Source: Hyphomicrobium facile (GTDB taxonomy: Bacteria; Pseudomonadota; Alphaproteobacteria; Rhizobiales; Hyphomicrobiaceae). Taken from it: DNA of 64,000 nucleotides. The notes beneath the pieces are model-generated. The model saw only the letters and a program-made list of their open reading frames with translations. It searched no databases and was not told where the DNA came from. Positions 8,851 to 16,251 of the stretch are shown in pieces. The stretch spans positions 1,366,501-1,430,500 of the forward strand of contig NZ_FPCH01000001.1 of the NCBI RefSeq assembly GCF_900116175.1, read 5' to 3'. The first letter of the stretch is position 1. Every line of letters starts with the position of its first letter. Made by a program: the position numbers and the translations under genes.

Positions 8851-9831
8851 TCACTGGCCTTGTTCCAGTTGCTTTGATTTCAACTGCAGAAGCTCCTCCG
8901 CTTCGCGCACGATACGTTCGATGATATTCGACGCCGGCTCGATGTCATGGATCAAACCGACGACTTCGCCCACGAAGGTGTTGCTTTCCTCGGGATCGCC
9001 ATCGGCCCAGGCTTTGCGATATTTGGCAGCCTCTTGGTCGGCGACAGTCAGCAGTTCCTGCTCACGACCGTGCCAACGTTCGATAAAGCGGTTCTTGAGT
9101 ACGCGTGCGGTATAACGCGGAGGCCAATCGAGCTTGCGCGCCAGATCCATGACTTGCGAGCGAATGGTATTGTCGCCGGTTGCCGCCAGTGCGGCCGCGT
9201 GCATGCGGTCACTCACGTTTGCTTCCTTGGAAGCCCAAAGGCGCGAGCCGATCAGAACGCCATCAGCCCCCAACATGAGAGCCGCCGCAAGGCCTCGTCC
9301 ATCGCCAATGCCGCCAGCCGCACATAGAAGGGTGTCCGGGTTTTCCTTCGCAATCAAATCCGCGACTTCAGGAACAAGGCCGAACGTGCCGCGCTTTTCC
9401 CCGTGACCGCCGGCTTCTGAACCCTGCGCGACGATGACGTCGGCCCCGCATGCGAGCGCCCTTTCGGCGTCACGGCGCGTCTGGATTTGGCAGATCAGCG
9501 TGATGCCGCGTTCTTTGATGCGGTTGGCAAGCGGCGCCGGATCGTCGAACGACAATAAAATCGCCGCTGGCTTTTTACTGAGGACCAGATCGAGGAGCGC
9601 CGGTTGTTTCCGCAATGACCAGGTGATGAAGCCGCATCCGACCCTTTGATTTCCGGCGGCGCGAAACTCTTCGTTGATCCAGTCTGCATCGCCATATCCG
9701 CCGCCGATGAGGCCGAGCCCCCCGGCTGCCGAGACAGTCGCAGCGAGGCGTCCGCCGGCTGCAAATGCCATTGGCGCGGAGATAATAGGGTGGCGCAACT
9801 TTAGCCGTTCTGTCAGGCGTGTTTTAAGCAC
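8851..9831 (-). CDS. nitronate monooxygenase (2-nitropropane dioxygenase family)
   Basis: FMN-dependent TIM-barrel enzyme of 326 residues that oxidises alkyl nitronates; detoxifies propionate-3-nitronate or nitroalkanes. Seen in the sequence: HPIISAPMAFAAGG at the N-terminus, GADVIVAQGSEAGGHGEKRG (flavin phosphate/active-site loop with the conserved His), AAGGIGDGRGLAAALMLGAD and GVLIGSRLWAS. It follows the NsrR-type regulator gene by only 11 bases, so the two form an operon, which links it to nitrosative stress. Some family members are enoyl-ACP reductase (FabK)-like, but the sequence fits NMO class better. Confidence 0.88.
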   Translation of the reverse strand: MLKTRLTERLKLRHPIISAPMAFAAGGRLAATVSAAGGLGLIGGGYGDADWINEEFRAAGNQRVGCGFITWSLRKQPALLDLVLSKKPAAILLSFDDPAPLANRIKERGITLICQIQTRRDAERALACGADVIVAQGSEAGGHGEKRGTFGLVPEVADLIAKENPDTLLCAAGGIGDGRGLAAALMLGADGVLIGSRLWASKEANVSDRMHAAALAATGDNTIRSQVMDLARKLDWPPRYTARVLKNRFIERWHGREQELLTVADQEAAKYRKAWADGDPEESNTFVGEVVGLIHDIEPASNIIERIVREAEELLQLKSKQLEQGQ

Positions 9832-9842
9832 TGTGGTATCCT

Positions 9843-10289
9843 CTATCGGCCGATTTGATCAGCGTTGTCGAGAACGCCGAGAAGAGCCTTGCGGTTGGCG
9901 ATGATGTCGGCCAGCGTCCAGTCGTCCAACACCTCGAAATAGGCCTCGAGCGCGCGGTGAAGGACGCGCTTCAATCGACACACATCGGTGATGCGGCAGG
10001 TGTTCCCGGCGCCGAAACATTCGACGAGTTGAAAGTCGTCTTCGACCGCACGCAGAACTTCACCGAGCGTTACTTCTCCGGCCGATTTACCGAGGCGAAG
10101 TCCGCCACCGCGCCCCCGCTGCGTTTCGACGAAGCCGAGCTGGCCCAGCCGATGCACGACCTTCATCAGATGATTTGCGGAAATCCCATAGGCTTCAGCG
10201 ATTTCGTCGATCGTCGCAAGGCGGTCGGGATGAGATCCAAGGTACATGAGGACGCGTAGTGAGTAGTCGGCGAGAACGGTCAGTCGCAT
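9843..10289 (-). CDS. nsrR: Rrf2-family regulator, NsrR-like nitric oxide sensor
   Basis: A 148-residue winged-helix repressor. The N-terminus MRLTVLADYSLRVLMYLGSH and the recognition part GISANHLMKVVHRLGQLGFV are typical of NsrR; three cysteines at 91, 98 and 104 match the [Fe-S] cluster ligands expected of an NO sensor. ATG 10289 is preferred over an upstream TTG at 10304. It leads the leftward operon with nitronate monooxygenase and is divergent from a group III truncated haemoglobin; an NsrR-type operator lies between them. Autoregulation and control of both sides is inferred. Confidence 0.88.
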   Translation of the reverse strand: MRLTVLADYSLRVLMYLGSHPDRLATIDEIAEAYGISANHLMKVVHRLGQLGFVETQRGRGGGLRLGKSAGEVTLGEVLRAVEDDFQLVECFGAGNTCRITDVCRLKRVLHRALEAYFEVLDDWTLADIIANRKALLGVLDNADQIGR

Positions 10290-10336
10290 GGGGGTTCCGC
10301 GCAAACAAAAGAGGGTCTACATCGCTCACTTGACTA

Positions 10337-10359
10337 AAGATGCATTCATCATACATCTT
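10337..10359. promoter_or_regulatory. NsrR-type operator
   Basis: The 23-base dyad has AAGATG at 10337-10342 and CATCTT at 10354-10359 around centre 10348; the two 11-base halves agree at 8 of 11 positions, and spacing is that of the known NsrR consensus (AAGATGYATTT, one base, inverted half). It sits in the 98-base gap between nsrR and the divergent haemoglobin gene, 29 bases before the latter's ATG. Confidence 0.8.
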
Positions 10360-10387
10360 ATAGGGGAATTTGCGCAAGGTATCTGTT

Positions 10388-10837
10388 ATGCAACGACCAC
10401 CACATCCGAAAGCGCCGGGCCTCGATGCCGGTGTCGACGAGGAGATGATCGGCATGCTGGTCGATCGCTTCTATGCGGCCGTCCGCCGGGACGAGATTCT
10501 TGGCCCGGTATTCGAGGCGCGCATTCAAGATTGGGATGATCATCTCGAAAAGCTGCGGGCGTTCTGGTCGTCGGTCGTCTTGATGACTGGAAGCTATAAA
10601 GGCCGGCCGATGCCCGTGCATCTCGCCATCGAGGAAATCTCCAAAGAGCATTTCGCGCGGTGGCTCGATCTTTTTGGCAAGACCGCGTTGGCCGTTTGTC
10701 CGCCTGCTGCTGCATCTCTCTTCATTGATCGAGCAGGGCGGATCGCCGAGTCCCTTCAGATGGGCATAAGCCTACATCGGGGCGACAATTCCGTTCTCCA
10801 CATGCCGCGAGAACGGGCGACGGGAACGTCCGAATAA
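10388..10837 (+). CDS. truncated haemoglobin, group III
   Basis: A 149-residue globin related to the Campylobacter Ctb/trHbP group: MLVDRFYAAVRRDEILGPVF, then IQDWDDHLEKLRAFWSSVVLM and YKGRPMPVHLAI with the proximal His region. Such proteins are induced by NO and help protect respiration. ATG 10388 is preferred (AAGG at 10376-10379) over an upstream TTG. The gene is divergent from nsrR and carries the NsrR-type box just upstream, so it is very likely derepressed by nitric oxide. Confidence 0.85.
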   Translation: MQRPPHPKAPGLDAGVDEEMIGMLVDRFYAAVRRDEILGPVFEARIQDWDDHLEKLRAFWSSVVLMTGSYKGRPMPVHLAIEEISKEHFARWLDLFGKTALAVCPPAAASLFIDRAGRIAESLQMGISLHRGDNSVLHMPRERATGTSE

Positions 10838-10862
10838 GTGATCTAATATTTTTCCGGGGCCG

Positions 10863-10892
10863 GGAACCTTTTCGAATCCGGGCCATCCAATC
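10863..10892 (+). promoter_or_regulatory. ECF-type promoter of the sigma gene
   Basis: GGAACCTTT at 10863 and CATCCAATC at 10884 are 21 bases apart start to start. The same two elements at the same distance recur at 11623/11644 in front of the DUF4142 gene, so this is read as an autoregulated ECF promoter, ending about 35 bases before the ATG. Confidence 0.75.
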
Positions 10893-10927
10893 TCTGATAA
10901 GTTCTCGAACGTACGGAGATGTCACTG

Positions 10928-11620
10928 ATGGTCCTATCGCATGTCGAAAGCGGCAGGAGGGATGACCGGGAGGCCGATCTTATTCGCCGCGCCGTGGGAC
11001 GAGACGAGTCCGCAATACGTGCCATCATCCAGGCGAACAACCGCCGTCTCTACCGTGTCGCGCGGAGTATTGTGCGCGACGATGGCGCGGCCGAGGATGT
11101 GCTGCAGGAGAGCTATCTTCGCGCTTTTTCGGCCCTGCCTGAATTCCGGGGCGGATCGTCTCTTTCGACGTGGCTGACACGCATCGTCTTAAATCAGGCA
11201 TTGCAGCATCTTCGCCGCCGTTCCGAAGTTCCGAACTCGGCGATCGATCCTCCCCAAGCTCAAGGCGAGGTCATTCCGTTCCCGCTATCCGGTCATCCAT
11301 TCATAGATCCCGAGCGCGCCATGGCTCAACGAGAACTCTGTCATCTGCTGGAACGGGCGATCGACGAACTTCCGGAAGACTTTCGCACTGTTCTCATCGC
11401 GCGTGCCATAGAAGATATGAGTATAGAGGAAACGGCGGAATTGTTGGGGCTTCGCGCTGAAACGGTGAAAACACGGCTGCATCGCGCCCGCCGTCTTCTA
11501 AAGACTGCACTTGCCGAACACATGGACTCGCTCTTCAGCGATGTTTTTCCTTTCCAAGGCAAGCGCTGCGAGAGACTGGCGAATGCCGTCATAAAGCAAC
11601 TCGTCCCAGGCTCCCGATAG
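10928..11620 (+). CDS. ECF-type RNA polymerase sigma factor
   Basis: A 230-residue group 4 sigma factor. Region 2 spans about residues 30-95 (LYRVARSIVRDDGAAEDVLQ ... SLSTWLTRIVLNQALQHLRR) and region 4 about 140-200 (LPEDFRTVLIARAIEDMSIE, EETAELLGLRAETVKTRLHR). ATG 10928 is preferred to ATG 10919 because GGAG (10915-10918) has nine bases of spacing to it and none to the earlier ATG. No anti-sigma gene adjoins it, which is unusual; the same promoter type precedes the gene itself and its downstream neighbour, pointing to autoregulation. Confidence 0.88.
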   Translation: MVLSHVESGRRDDREADLIRRAVGRDESAIRAIIQANNRRLYRVARSIVRDDGAAEDVLQESYLRAFSALPEFRGGSSLSTWLTRIVLNQALQHLRRRSEVPNSAIDPPQAQGEVIPFPLSGHPFIDPERAMAQRELCHLLERAIDELPEDFRTVLIARAIEDMSIEETAELLGLRAETVKTRLHRARRLLKTALAEHMDSLFSDVFPFQGKRCERLANAVIKQLVPGSR

Positions 11621-11622
11621 CG

Positions 11623-11652
11623 GGAACCTTTGTCAAACGACGGCATCCAATC
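11623..11652 (+). promoter_or_regulatory. ECF-type promoter of the DUF4142 gene
   Basis: GGAACCTTT at 11623 and CATCCAATC at 11644, the same sequence and spacing as the promoter ahead of the sigma gene at 10863. The spacer sequences differ, so the conservation is confined to the two elements, as expected for sigma recognition. Confidence 0.75.
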
Positions 11653-11705
11653 CTTCGTGACGTCGACATGCCACTCACGGCAAGACGATCCCGGAGGTTT
11701 TCAAG

Positions 11706-12233
11706 ATGCGAATGATTGAGATCAGCGGTGTCGCTGCCGCTATCGTATTAGCGGCTGTGACGGCGCCCGTTCACGCAGCCGACAAACCATCAGACGCGCA
11801 GATCGCGCACATCGCGTATACGGCCGGCGACCTCGATATCAAAGCGGCTCAGCTGGCTTTGAAGAAATCCAAAAACGCCGACGTTCGCGCGTTTGCCAGC
11901 GACATGGTGCGAGACCACCAGGCTGTGAACGATAAGGCGTTGGCTCTGGTGAAGAAGCTTGGCGTCACGCCCGAGGACAACGACACCAGCAAAGGTTTGG
12001 TCGAGCAATCGGGTGAAAAGCAGGCGGAACTGGCGAAGCTATCGGGCCAGGACTTCGACAAGAGTTACGTCGACAACGAGGTCGCGTATCACAAGACCGT
12101 CAACGGTGCGCTTCAATCGACACTCATTCCGTCGGCCGATAACGGCGAACTCAAGAGCCTGCTACAGACCGGCCTCAAAATATTCACGGGCCACATGGAG
12201 CACGCAGAGCATCTTGCGAGCACGCTTCATTGA
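11706..12233 (+). CDS. DUF4142 periplasmic protein
   Basis: Exported protein of 175 residues: signal peptide to about residue 24 (ending VHAADK), then a mostly helical domain with the DUF4142 pattern (LALKKSKNADVRAFASDMVRDHQ, HMEHAEHLAST at the end), thought to be ferritin-like. Biochemical role unknown. ATG 11706 follows a GGAGG box (11694-11698). It is preceded by the ECF promoter and followed 12 bases on by the cupredoxin gene, so both probably belong to the envelope-stress regulon of the neighbouring sigma factor. Confidence 0.85.
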   Translation: MRMIEISGVAAAIVLAAVTAPVHAADKPSDAQIAHIAYTAGDLDIKAAQLALKKSKNADVRAFASDMVRDHQAVNDKALALVKKLGVTPEDNDTSKGLVEQSGEKQAELAKLSGQDFDKSYVDNEVAYHKTVNGALQSTLIPSADNGELKSLLQTGLKIFTGHMEHAEHLASTLH

Positions 12234-12245
12234 GAGGAGAAACTT

Positions 12246-12570
12246 ATGCTGTTGGTTTGGCGCCGTGCGGCCTTGATTGTCTTGGCGCAAGCTTGCCCTA
12301 CCGGCGCCGGCGGGAGAGGTTGTGCAAGTTAAAATCAATGATCTCGCATTTGTCCCAGCGGAGATCAGGGTGAACGTTGGCGATCAAGTGGAATGGGTGA
12401 ACGAGGATTTCATCGATCATACCGCCACAGCAAATAGCGGAGAGTGGGACGTCATGGTTCCGGCTGGGAAGTCGGGGCAGGTGCAGCTCGATCACGCTGC
12501 GACGATCACTTATTTCTGTCGTGTCCATCCCGGGATGACAGGGACGATCCACGTCAGCGCCAACCGGTGA
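12246..12570 (+). CDS. cupredoxin (plastocyanin/amicyanin-like), frameshifted near its 5' end
   Basis: Small type 1 copper protein: the mature part (GEVVQVKINDLAFVPAEIRV) ends with the copper ligands His (DHTATAN), then Cys-His-Met in YFCRVHPGM. The frame of this part opens only at TTG 12277 and lacks a signal peptide. ATG 12246, with an excellent ribosome site (AGAGGAG, 12233-12239), starts a signal peptide (MLLVWRRAALIVLAQA) in another frame that hits a stop soon after. Dropping one T at 12293-12294 joins them into a normal signal peptide ending LPAPAG. Either a real frameshift or a sequencing error. Confidence 0.75.
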
Positions 12571-12607
12571 AGAGGATCGCTTGCGATCCTCACACCTTGT
12601 TCGCGGC

Positions 12608-12961
12608 TCATTGCTTCTCGGGAATAGGCAGGCACTCCATCACTTCCACCCGGTCGCCCGGGAAAATCATGAAATGCGGGTGGTTGAGGAACAATTTGGC
12701 GGCTTCTTCCTGCGAATTTGCCTTCACGAGCGTCCATGCACCCAATTCATTGCGGGTATCAGAAACGCCGTTTTTGTCCGTACGCTTTGTTTTGCCGAGG
12801 GGGGAACCCATTTCTACGATCGCGTCTTTGTGGTCCGAGACCCATTTGTGCCACTCCGCGATGCCCTTCTGCCCTCGCTCGTTGCGCTCGGCTTCAGGTA
12901 GTTTCTTCCACGCATCCATCGCTTCCGCACTGCCGAGGAATATGGCGAGATAGGTTTTCAT
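12608..12961 (-). CDS. YCII-related domain protein
   Basis: A 117-residue cytoplasmic protein with the compact alpha/beta pattern of the YCII/DGPF superfamily (MKTYLAIFLGSAEAMDAWKK ... GAWTLVKANSQEEAAKLFLN ... HFMIFPGDRVEVMECLPIPE). Function unknown; YCII proteins recur next to ECF42-type sigma genes, and one such gene lies 1.8 kb away here on the same strand. The start ATG 12961 is the first codon of the homologous-looking region. I did not find the TGTCGG/CGTC promoter directly in front of it. Confidence 0.7.
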   Translation of the reverse strand: MKTYLAIFLGSAEAMDAWKKLPEAERNERGQKGIAEWHKWVSDHKDAIVEMGSPLGKTKRTDKNGVSDTRNELGAWTLVKANSQEEAAKLFLNHPHFMIFPGDRVEVMECLPIPEKQ

Positions 12962-12989
12962 ATCGATGCTCCAATGATTGGATTTCGGT

Positions 12990-13027
12990 GCGGATGTTCA
13001 GGCATCTATCAATCGCCGAACATCCGC
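12990..13027. repeat. perfect 10-bp inverted repeat
   Basis: GCGGATGTTC (12990-12999) and its exact complement GAACATCCGC (13018-13027) surround an 18-base loop, between two leftward genes. No T-run follows on either strand, so it could be an operator or a stabilising hairpin after the VOC gene. Confidence 0.5.
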
Positions 13028-13039
13028 TGTCGCTCCATG

Positions 13040-13450
13040 TTATTCCTTTTTCAGAGGACCGTTGACCGCCCAGAGGACGCCGAACGGATCCTTCAACTGA
13101 CCGTAGCGATCGCCCCAGAACATGTTGGCGACCGGCATAATAGCGGTGCAGCCGGCGCCGACGGCGCGATCATACCAAGCGTCGGCGTCATCGACCTTGA
13201 GCATGACGCTGAAGCCCGCGGGTGGAACCCAAGGGTGGCCGTGCTCGGGATAGCAATCGCTCATCATGACGGATGCGTTGTTGATGTAGAGATGAGCGTG
13301 CATGGTGCGGCCCTTCTCATCGGGCGGCATCACCCATGCAACTTCGGCAGCGAACGCCTTCTTGTAGAACTCAACGGCTTTCACGGCGCCGTCGACGGAA
13401 AGATAGCAAACGGCGCCACCTTTGACCTGCGGGTGGGGATATTCGGACAT
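13040..13450 (-). CDS. VOC-superfamily (glyoxalase/PhnB-like) protein
   Basis: A 136-residue protein of the vicinal-oxygen-chelate fold: VKGGAVCYLSVDGAVKAVEF at the first strand and helix, ending with GDRYGQLKDPFGVLWAVNG, which is the classical C-terminal VOC motif. The specific substrate is unknown. Preceded on its strand by a promoter of the same type as the ECF42-like cluster (13478-13504), so it belongs with the sigma factor encoded just upstream. Confidence 0.8.
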   Translation of the reverse strand: MSEYPHPQVKGGAVCYLSVDGAVKAVEFYKKAFAAEVAWVMPPDEKGRTMHAHLYINNASVMMSDCYPEHGHPWVPPAGFSVMLKVDDADAWYDRAVGAGCTAIMPVANMFWGDRYGQLKDPFGVLWAVNGPLKKE

Positions 13451-13477
13451 GAAAACCTCCTTGTGCTGCGTCTCCAG

Positions 13478-13504
13478 GACGGACGTGCAGGCGCGGAGCC
13501 GACA
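13478..13504 (-). promoter_or_regulatory. ECF42-type promoter of the VOC gene
   Basis: On the minus strand TGTCGG (13499-13504), 17 bases, then CGTC (13478-13481). The same elements and spacer length occur twice more at 15191-15217 and 15248-15274. The downstream element lies 27 bases before the start codon, as in the other two. Confidence 0.7.
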
Positions 13505-13520
13505 CTCCTTTCGTGAAATT

Positions 13521-14774
13521 TTATCTCGGGTCGTGCATCAGCCGATCGAGGTGACGGCGAATGTGGGCGGCTTGCGCGGGCGTTCCAGCGAGTGCGATGG
13601 CGCGGTCGAAATCGGCGCGGGCTTCAGCGGAACGTCCGAGCTGCAAAAGGAAGGCGCCGCGTGCGCCAAAATAATGAAAATAGCCGGATAATGCCTTTTC
13701 CAGCGGTGCGATCATAGCAAGGCCGGCTTCAGGACCATGCAACTTGGCAGTCGCCACGGCGCGGTTCAACGTGACCACCGGCGAGGGCTGCATTCGTTCG
13801 AGGGCCGCATAGAGTGCATCTATTCCGGCCCATTGGGTATCGGCGGCGGTGGCGGCCCGGGCGTGTGTCGCTGCAATGGCGGCCTGCACCTGATAGGGAC
13901 CTGGACGGTTGTGACGCATCGCCTTGTCGATCAGAGCCAATCCTTCGCTGATCAGCTTGGCGTTCCAACGCGTGCGGTCTTGATCGTCGAGCAGGACGGC
14001 TTCGCCGGTTTCATCAAAGCGCGCCGGCAACCGCGACTGCTGCAGGAGCATCAGCGCGATTAGGCCCATGATTTCCGGCTCGGTCTGGAAGAGGCGCAAG
14101 AGCAATCGCGCCAGCCGGATCGCCTCGTCACAAAGCGGTGCGCGGTCTGGATCGTTTCCCGCCGAATATCCTTCGTTGAACAACAGGTAGATCATGGCGG
14201 CGACCGCCGCGAGCCGCTCAGACCGTTCGACGGGACCGGGCGCCTCGAAAGGTACATCAGCTTTCGCGATGCGGGCTTTGGCGCGCGTGATGCGCTGTTC
14301 CATCGCTGCATCGCTCACGAGGAAGGCGCGGGCGATCTGGGCCACGGTCAGACCGGAGACGATGCGTAATGCCAACGCGATCTGCTGCGTCGCCGGAAGC
14401 TCAGGATGACAGCAGATAAACAGCAGCCTGAGTACATCGTCGCGATAATGCGAACCATCCAAGCGATCAATCAGCGGCGCCTCGGCGTCTTCGAGGTTTG
14501 AGATGATATCGTGGGAGGGGAGTTCGACATCGCGGCTGCGTTTGCGCGCGCCATCGAGTGCCGCATTGCGCCCGACCAGGATCAACCACGCAGTCGGATC
14601 GCGGGGCGGGCCGTTCTGAGGCCAGCTTTTCAGCGCGCGCAAGCAGGCTTCCTGGTACGCCTCTTCGGCGATATCCATGTCGCGGAAATAGCGTAGCAGC
14701 GCCGCGACCGCCTGAGGCCTGGCGGCGGTCAGCGCGCCGTGAATCCAGGCAGGGTCATGGATCACCTCGTTCAT
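13521..14774 (-). CDS. RNA polymerase sigma factor, ECF42-like, with long C-terminal extension
   Basis: A 417-residue sigma factor. Region 2 (YFRDMDIAEEAYQEACLRAL ... DPTAWLILVGRNAALDGARK) and region 4 (LPATQQIALALRIVSGLTVA, IARAFLVSDAAMEQRITRAK) occupy the first ~190 residues; the rest is a helical TPR-like extension (LFNEGYSAGNDPDR ... ARADFDRAIALAGTPAQAAH), as in the ECF42 group. ECF42 genes typically neighbour DGPF/YCII genes; here a DGPF gene ends one base upstream. ATG 14774 is chosen; the frame is open further upstream but overlaps that gene. No anti-sigma gene is seen. Confidence 0.88.
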   Translation of the reverse strand: MNEVIHDPAWIHGALTAARPQAVAALLRYFRDMDIAEEAYQEACLRALKSWPQNGPPRDPTAWLILVGRNAALDGARKRSRDVELPSHDIISNLEDAEAPLIDRLDGSHYRDDVLRLLFICCHPELPATQQIALALRIVSGLTVAQIARAFLVSDAAMEQRITRAKARIAKADVPFEAPGPVERSERLAAVAAMIYLLFNEGYSAGNDPDRAPLCDEAIRLARLLLRLFQTEPEIMGLIALMLLQQSRLPARFDETGEAVLLDDQDRTRWNAKLISEGLALIDKAMRHNRPGPYQVQAAIAATHARAATAADTQWAGIDALYAALERMQPSPVVTLNRAVATAKLHGPEAGLAMIAPLEKALSGYFHYFGARGAFLLQLGRSAEARADFDRAIALAGTPAQAAHIRRHLDRLMHDPR

Positions 14775-14775
14775 C

Positions 14776-15165
14776 TCAATAGGCCTTGATGCGATCCTTA
14801 GGTGCGTTGGGCCGTGCCTCCGGGAGATACAAGGCGACGGGGCGGATCTCGTACACACTCGTGGGGTTAGCGGCGGAAAGCTCACGCGCGATAGCGAGGG
14901 CCGCATCGAGATCCGGCACGTCAATCACGTAGAAGCCGAGCAGCTGCTCTTTCGTTTCCGCGAAGGGTCCATCGATGACCATGTCGGGCCCGCGGAGGGT
15001 CGTTGCGGCAGTCGTTGGCAACAAGCGCAGTGCAGGGCCGAGCTTGCCTTCCTTCACAAGTCTTTCATGGACCACATTCAGGCGGTTCATGACGGCATCG
15101 TCTTCCTCCTTGCTCCAGGACCAGACGACATCTTCCTTGTTGTAACAAAGCAGGGTGTAGAGCAT
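14776..15165 (-). CDS. YCII/DGPF domain protein
   Basis: A 129-residue cytoplasmic protein with the diagnostic motif DGPFAETKEQLLGFYVIDV and C-terminal EIRPVALY. Function unknown, but it is the standard partner of ECF42 sigma factors and is transcribed directly into the sigma gene (one-base gap). The ECF-type promoter at 15191-15217 lies 26 bases in front, implying positive autoregulation of the pair. Confidence 0.88.
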   Translation of the reverse strand: MLYTLLCYNKEDVVWSWSKEEDDAVMNRLNVVHERLVKEGKLGPALRLLPTTAATTLRGPDMVIDGPFAETKEQLLGFYVIDVPDLDAALAIARELSAANPTSVYEIRPVALYLPEARPNAPKDRIKAY

Positions 15166-15190
15166 GGCGTTTCCTTTGCAGCGTCCCGAG

Positions 15191-15217
15191 GACGTCTCAG
15201 TATGCCCTGTCCCGACA
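15191..15217 (-). promoter_or_regulatory. ECF42-type promoter of the DGPF/sigma operon
   Basis: Minus strand TGTCGG (15212-15217), a 17-base spacer and CGTC (15191-15194), 26 bases before the ATG. Mirrors the plus-strand copy only 30 bases away. Confidence 0.75.
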
Positions 15218-15247
15218 GGAGCGCGAAAAAATAAATCCTCATGGCGA

Positions 15248-15274
15248 TGTCGGGCCGACTAATCGGGCAGCGTC
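15248..15274 (+). promoter_or_regulatory. ECF42-type promoter of the SRPBCC/VOC operon
   Basis: Plus strand TGTCGG (15248-15253), a 17-base spacer and CGTC (15271-15274), 27 bases before the ATG at 15301. Forms a back-to-back pair with the minus-strand promoter. Confidence 0.75.
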
Positions 15275-15300
15275 CTAGTGCCGAAAGCTGGAGAGAAAAC

Positions 15301-15765
15301 ATGACACAAGGCACCTACGATCTCGTTCTTAACCGGTTGCTCGACGCGCCCGCGGACAAACTTTTCCGTTGCTGGACGGAGGCCGACCTCTTGAAACAGT
15401 GGTTCGCGCCCAAACCCTGGACGACACCGGAAGCCAAGCTCGACGCGCGGCCGGGCGGCGCCAGCAGCATCACCATGCGGAGCCCCGAAGGCCAGGACAT
15501 GCCTAACACCGGCCAGTATCTGGAAGTCGTCGTCAACCGGAAGCTCGTTTTCACGGATGCCTTCACCGGCGATTGGCAACCGCGCGACGGGCAGCCTTTT
15601 ATGGTGGTGGCGATCACCTTCGAGCCTGAAGGCGACAAGACTCGCTACGTCGCGACAGTCCGCCACTGGACCGAGGCCGACAAGAAAAAGCATGAGGAAA
15701 TGGGTTTTCAAAAGGGCTGGGGCCAATGCACCGATCAGCTCGAAGCTTTGGCACGAACGCTCTAG
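15301..15765 (+). CDS. SRPBCC / AHSA1-like domain protein
   Basis: A 154-residue protein of the START-like hydrophobic-ligand-binding fold: YDLVLNRLLDAPADKLFRCW, the WFAPKPWTTPEAKLDARPGG loop, and the terminal helix KGWGQCTDQLEALARTL are typical of AHSA1/SRPBCC proteins found near ECF sigma genes. Ligand unknown. ATG 15301 has GGAGAG (15290-15295) upstream. First gene of a two-gene operon with the VOC protein. Confidence 0.85.
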   Translation: MTQGTYDLVLNRLLDAPADKLFRCWTEADLLKQWFAPKPWTTPEAKLDARPGGASSITMRSPEGQDMPNTGQYLEVVVNRKLVFTDAFTGDWQPRDGQPFMVVAITFEPEGDKTRYVATVRHWTEADKKKHEEMGFQKGWGQCTDQLEALARTL

Positions 15766-15774
15766 GAGGCCGCA

Positions 15775-16251
15775 ATGACGATCAGAAGCGTCACGCCGTT
15801 CCTTTGGTTCAACACCGAGGCTGAAGACGCCGCGAATTTCTATGTCTCGCTGTTCCCCAACGCGAAAATCACAAATGTCTCGCGGTACGGCGATGCGGGG
15901 CCGGGACCCAAAGGCAGCGCCATGGTTGTGGGTTTCGAGATCTCAGGCCAGCGCCTTGTTGCGCTCAACGGCGGGCCGAACTTCAAACTCGACGAAGCTT
16001 TTTCCTTGCTTGTCGATTGTACCGAGCAGGAGGACATCGACCGGCTGTGGTCGGCGCTGGGCCAAGGCGGCAGCTATAATGCCTGCGGATGGTTGAAGGA
16101 TCGCTTCGGACTGTCATGGCAGATCAACTATGCGGGTCTGCCCGACCTCATCAGCGGTCCGAACGGCGGCAAGGTGATGGCCGCGATGATGGGGATGACC
16201 AAGATCGATATCCAGGCTCTCAAGGATGCTCGTGCAGGCGCGCAGACTTAA
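15775..16251 (+). CDS. VOC-superfamily protein (PhnB / 3-dmu-9_3-mt type)
   Basis: A 158-residue protein beginning MTIRSVTPFLWFNTEAEDAA, with YVSLFPNAKI and ending in the WLKDRFGLSWQINYAGLPDL segment, all typical of the PhnB-like glyoxalase family once labelled demethylubiquinone methyltransferase-like. No methyltransferase activity is implied. It follows the SRPBCC gene by nine bases with an AGGAGG ribosome site (15764-15769) overlapping the previous stop codon. Confidence 0.85.
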   Translation: MTIRSVTPFLWFNTEAEDAANFYVSLFPNAKITNVSRYGDAGPGPKGSAMVVGFEISGQRLVALNGGPNFKLDEAFSLLVDCTEQEDIDRLWSALGQGGSYNACGWLKDRFGLSWQINYAGLPDLISGPNGGKVMAAMMGMTKIDIQALKDARAGAQT

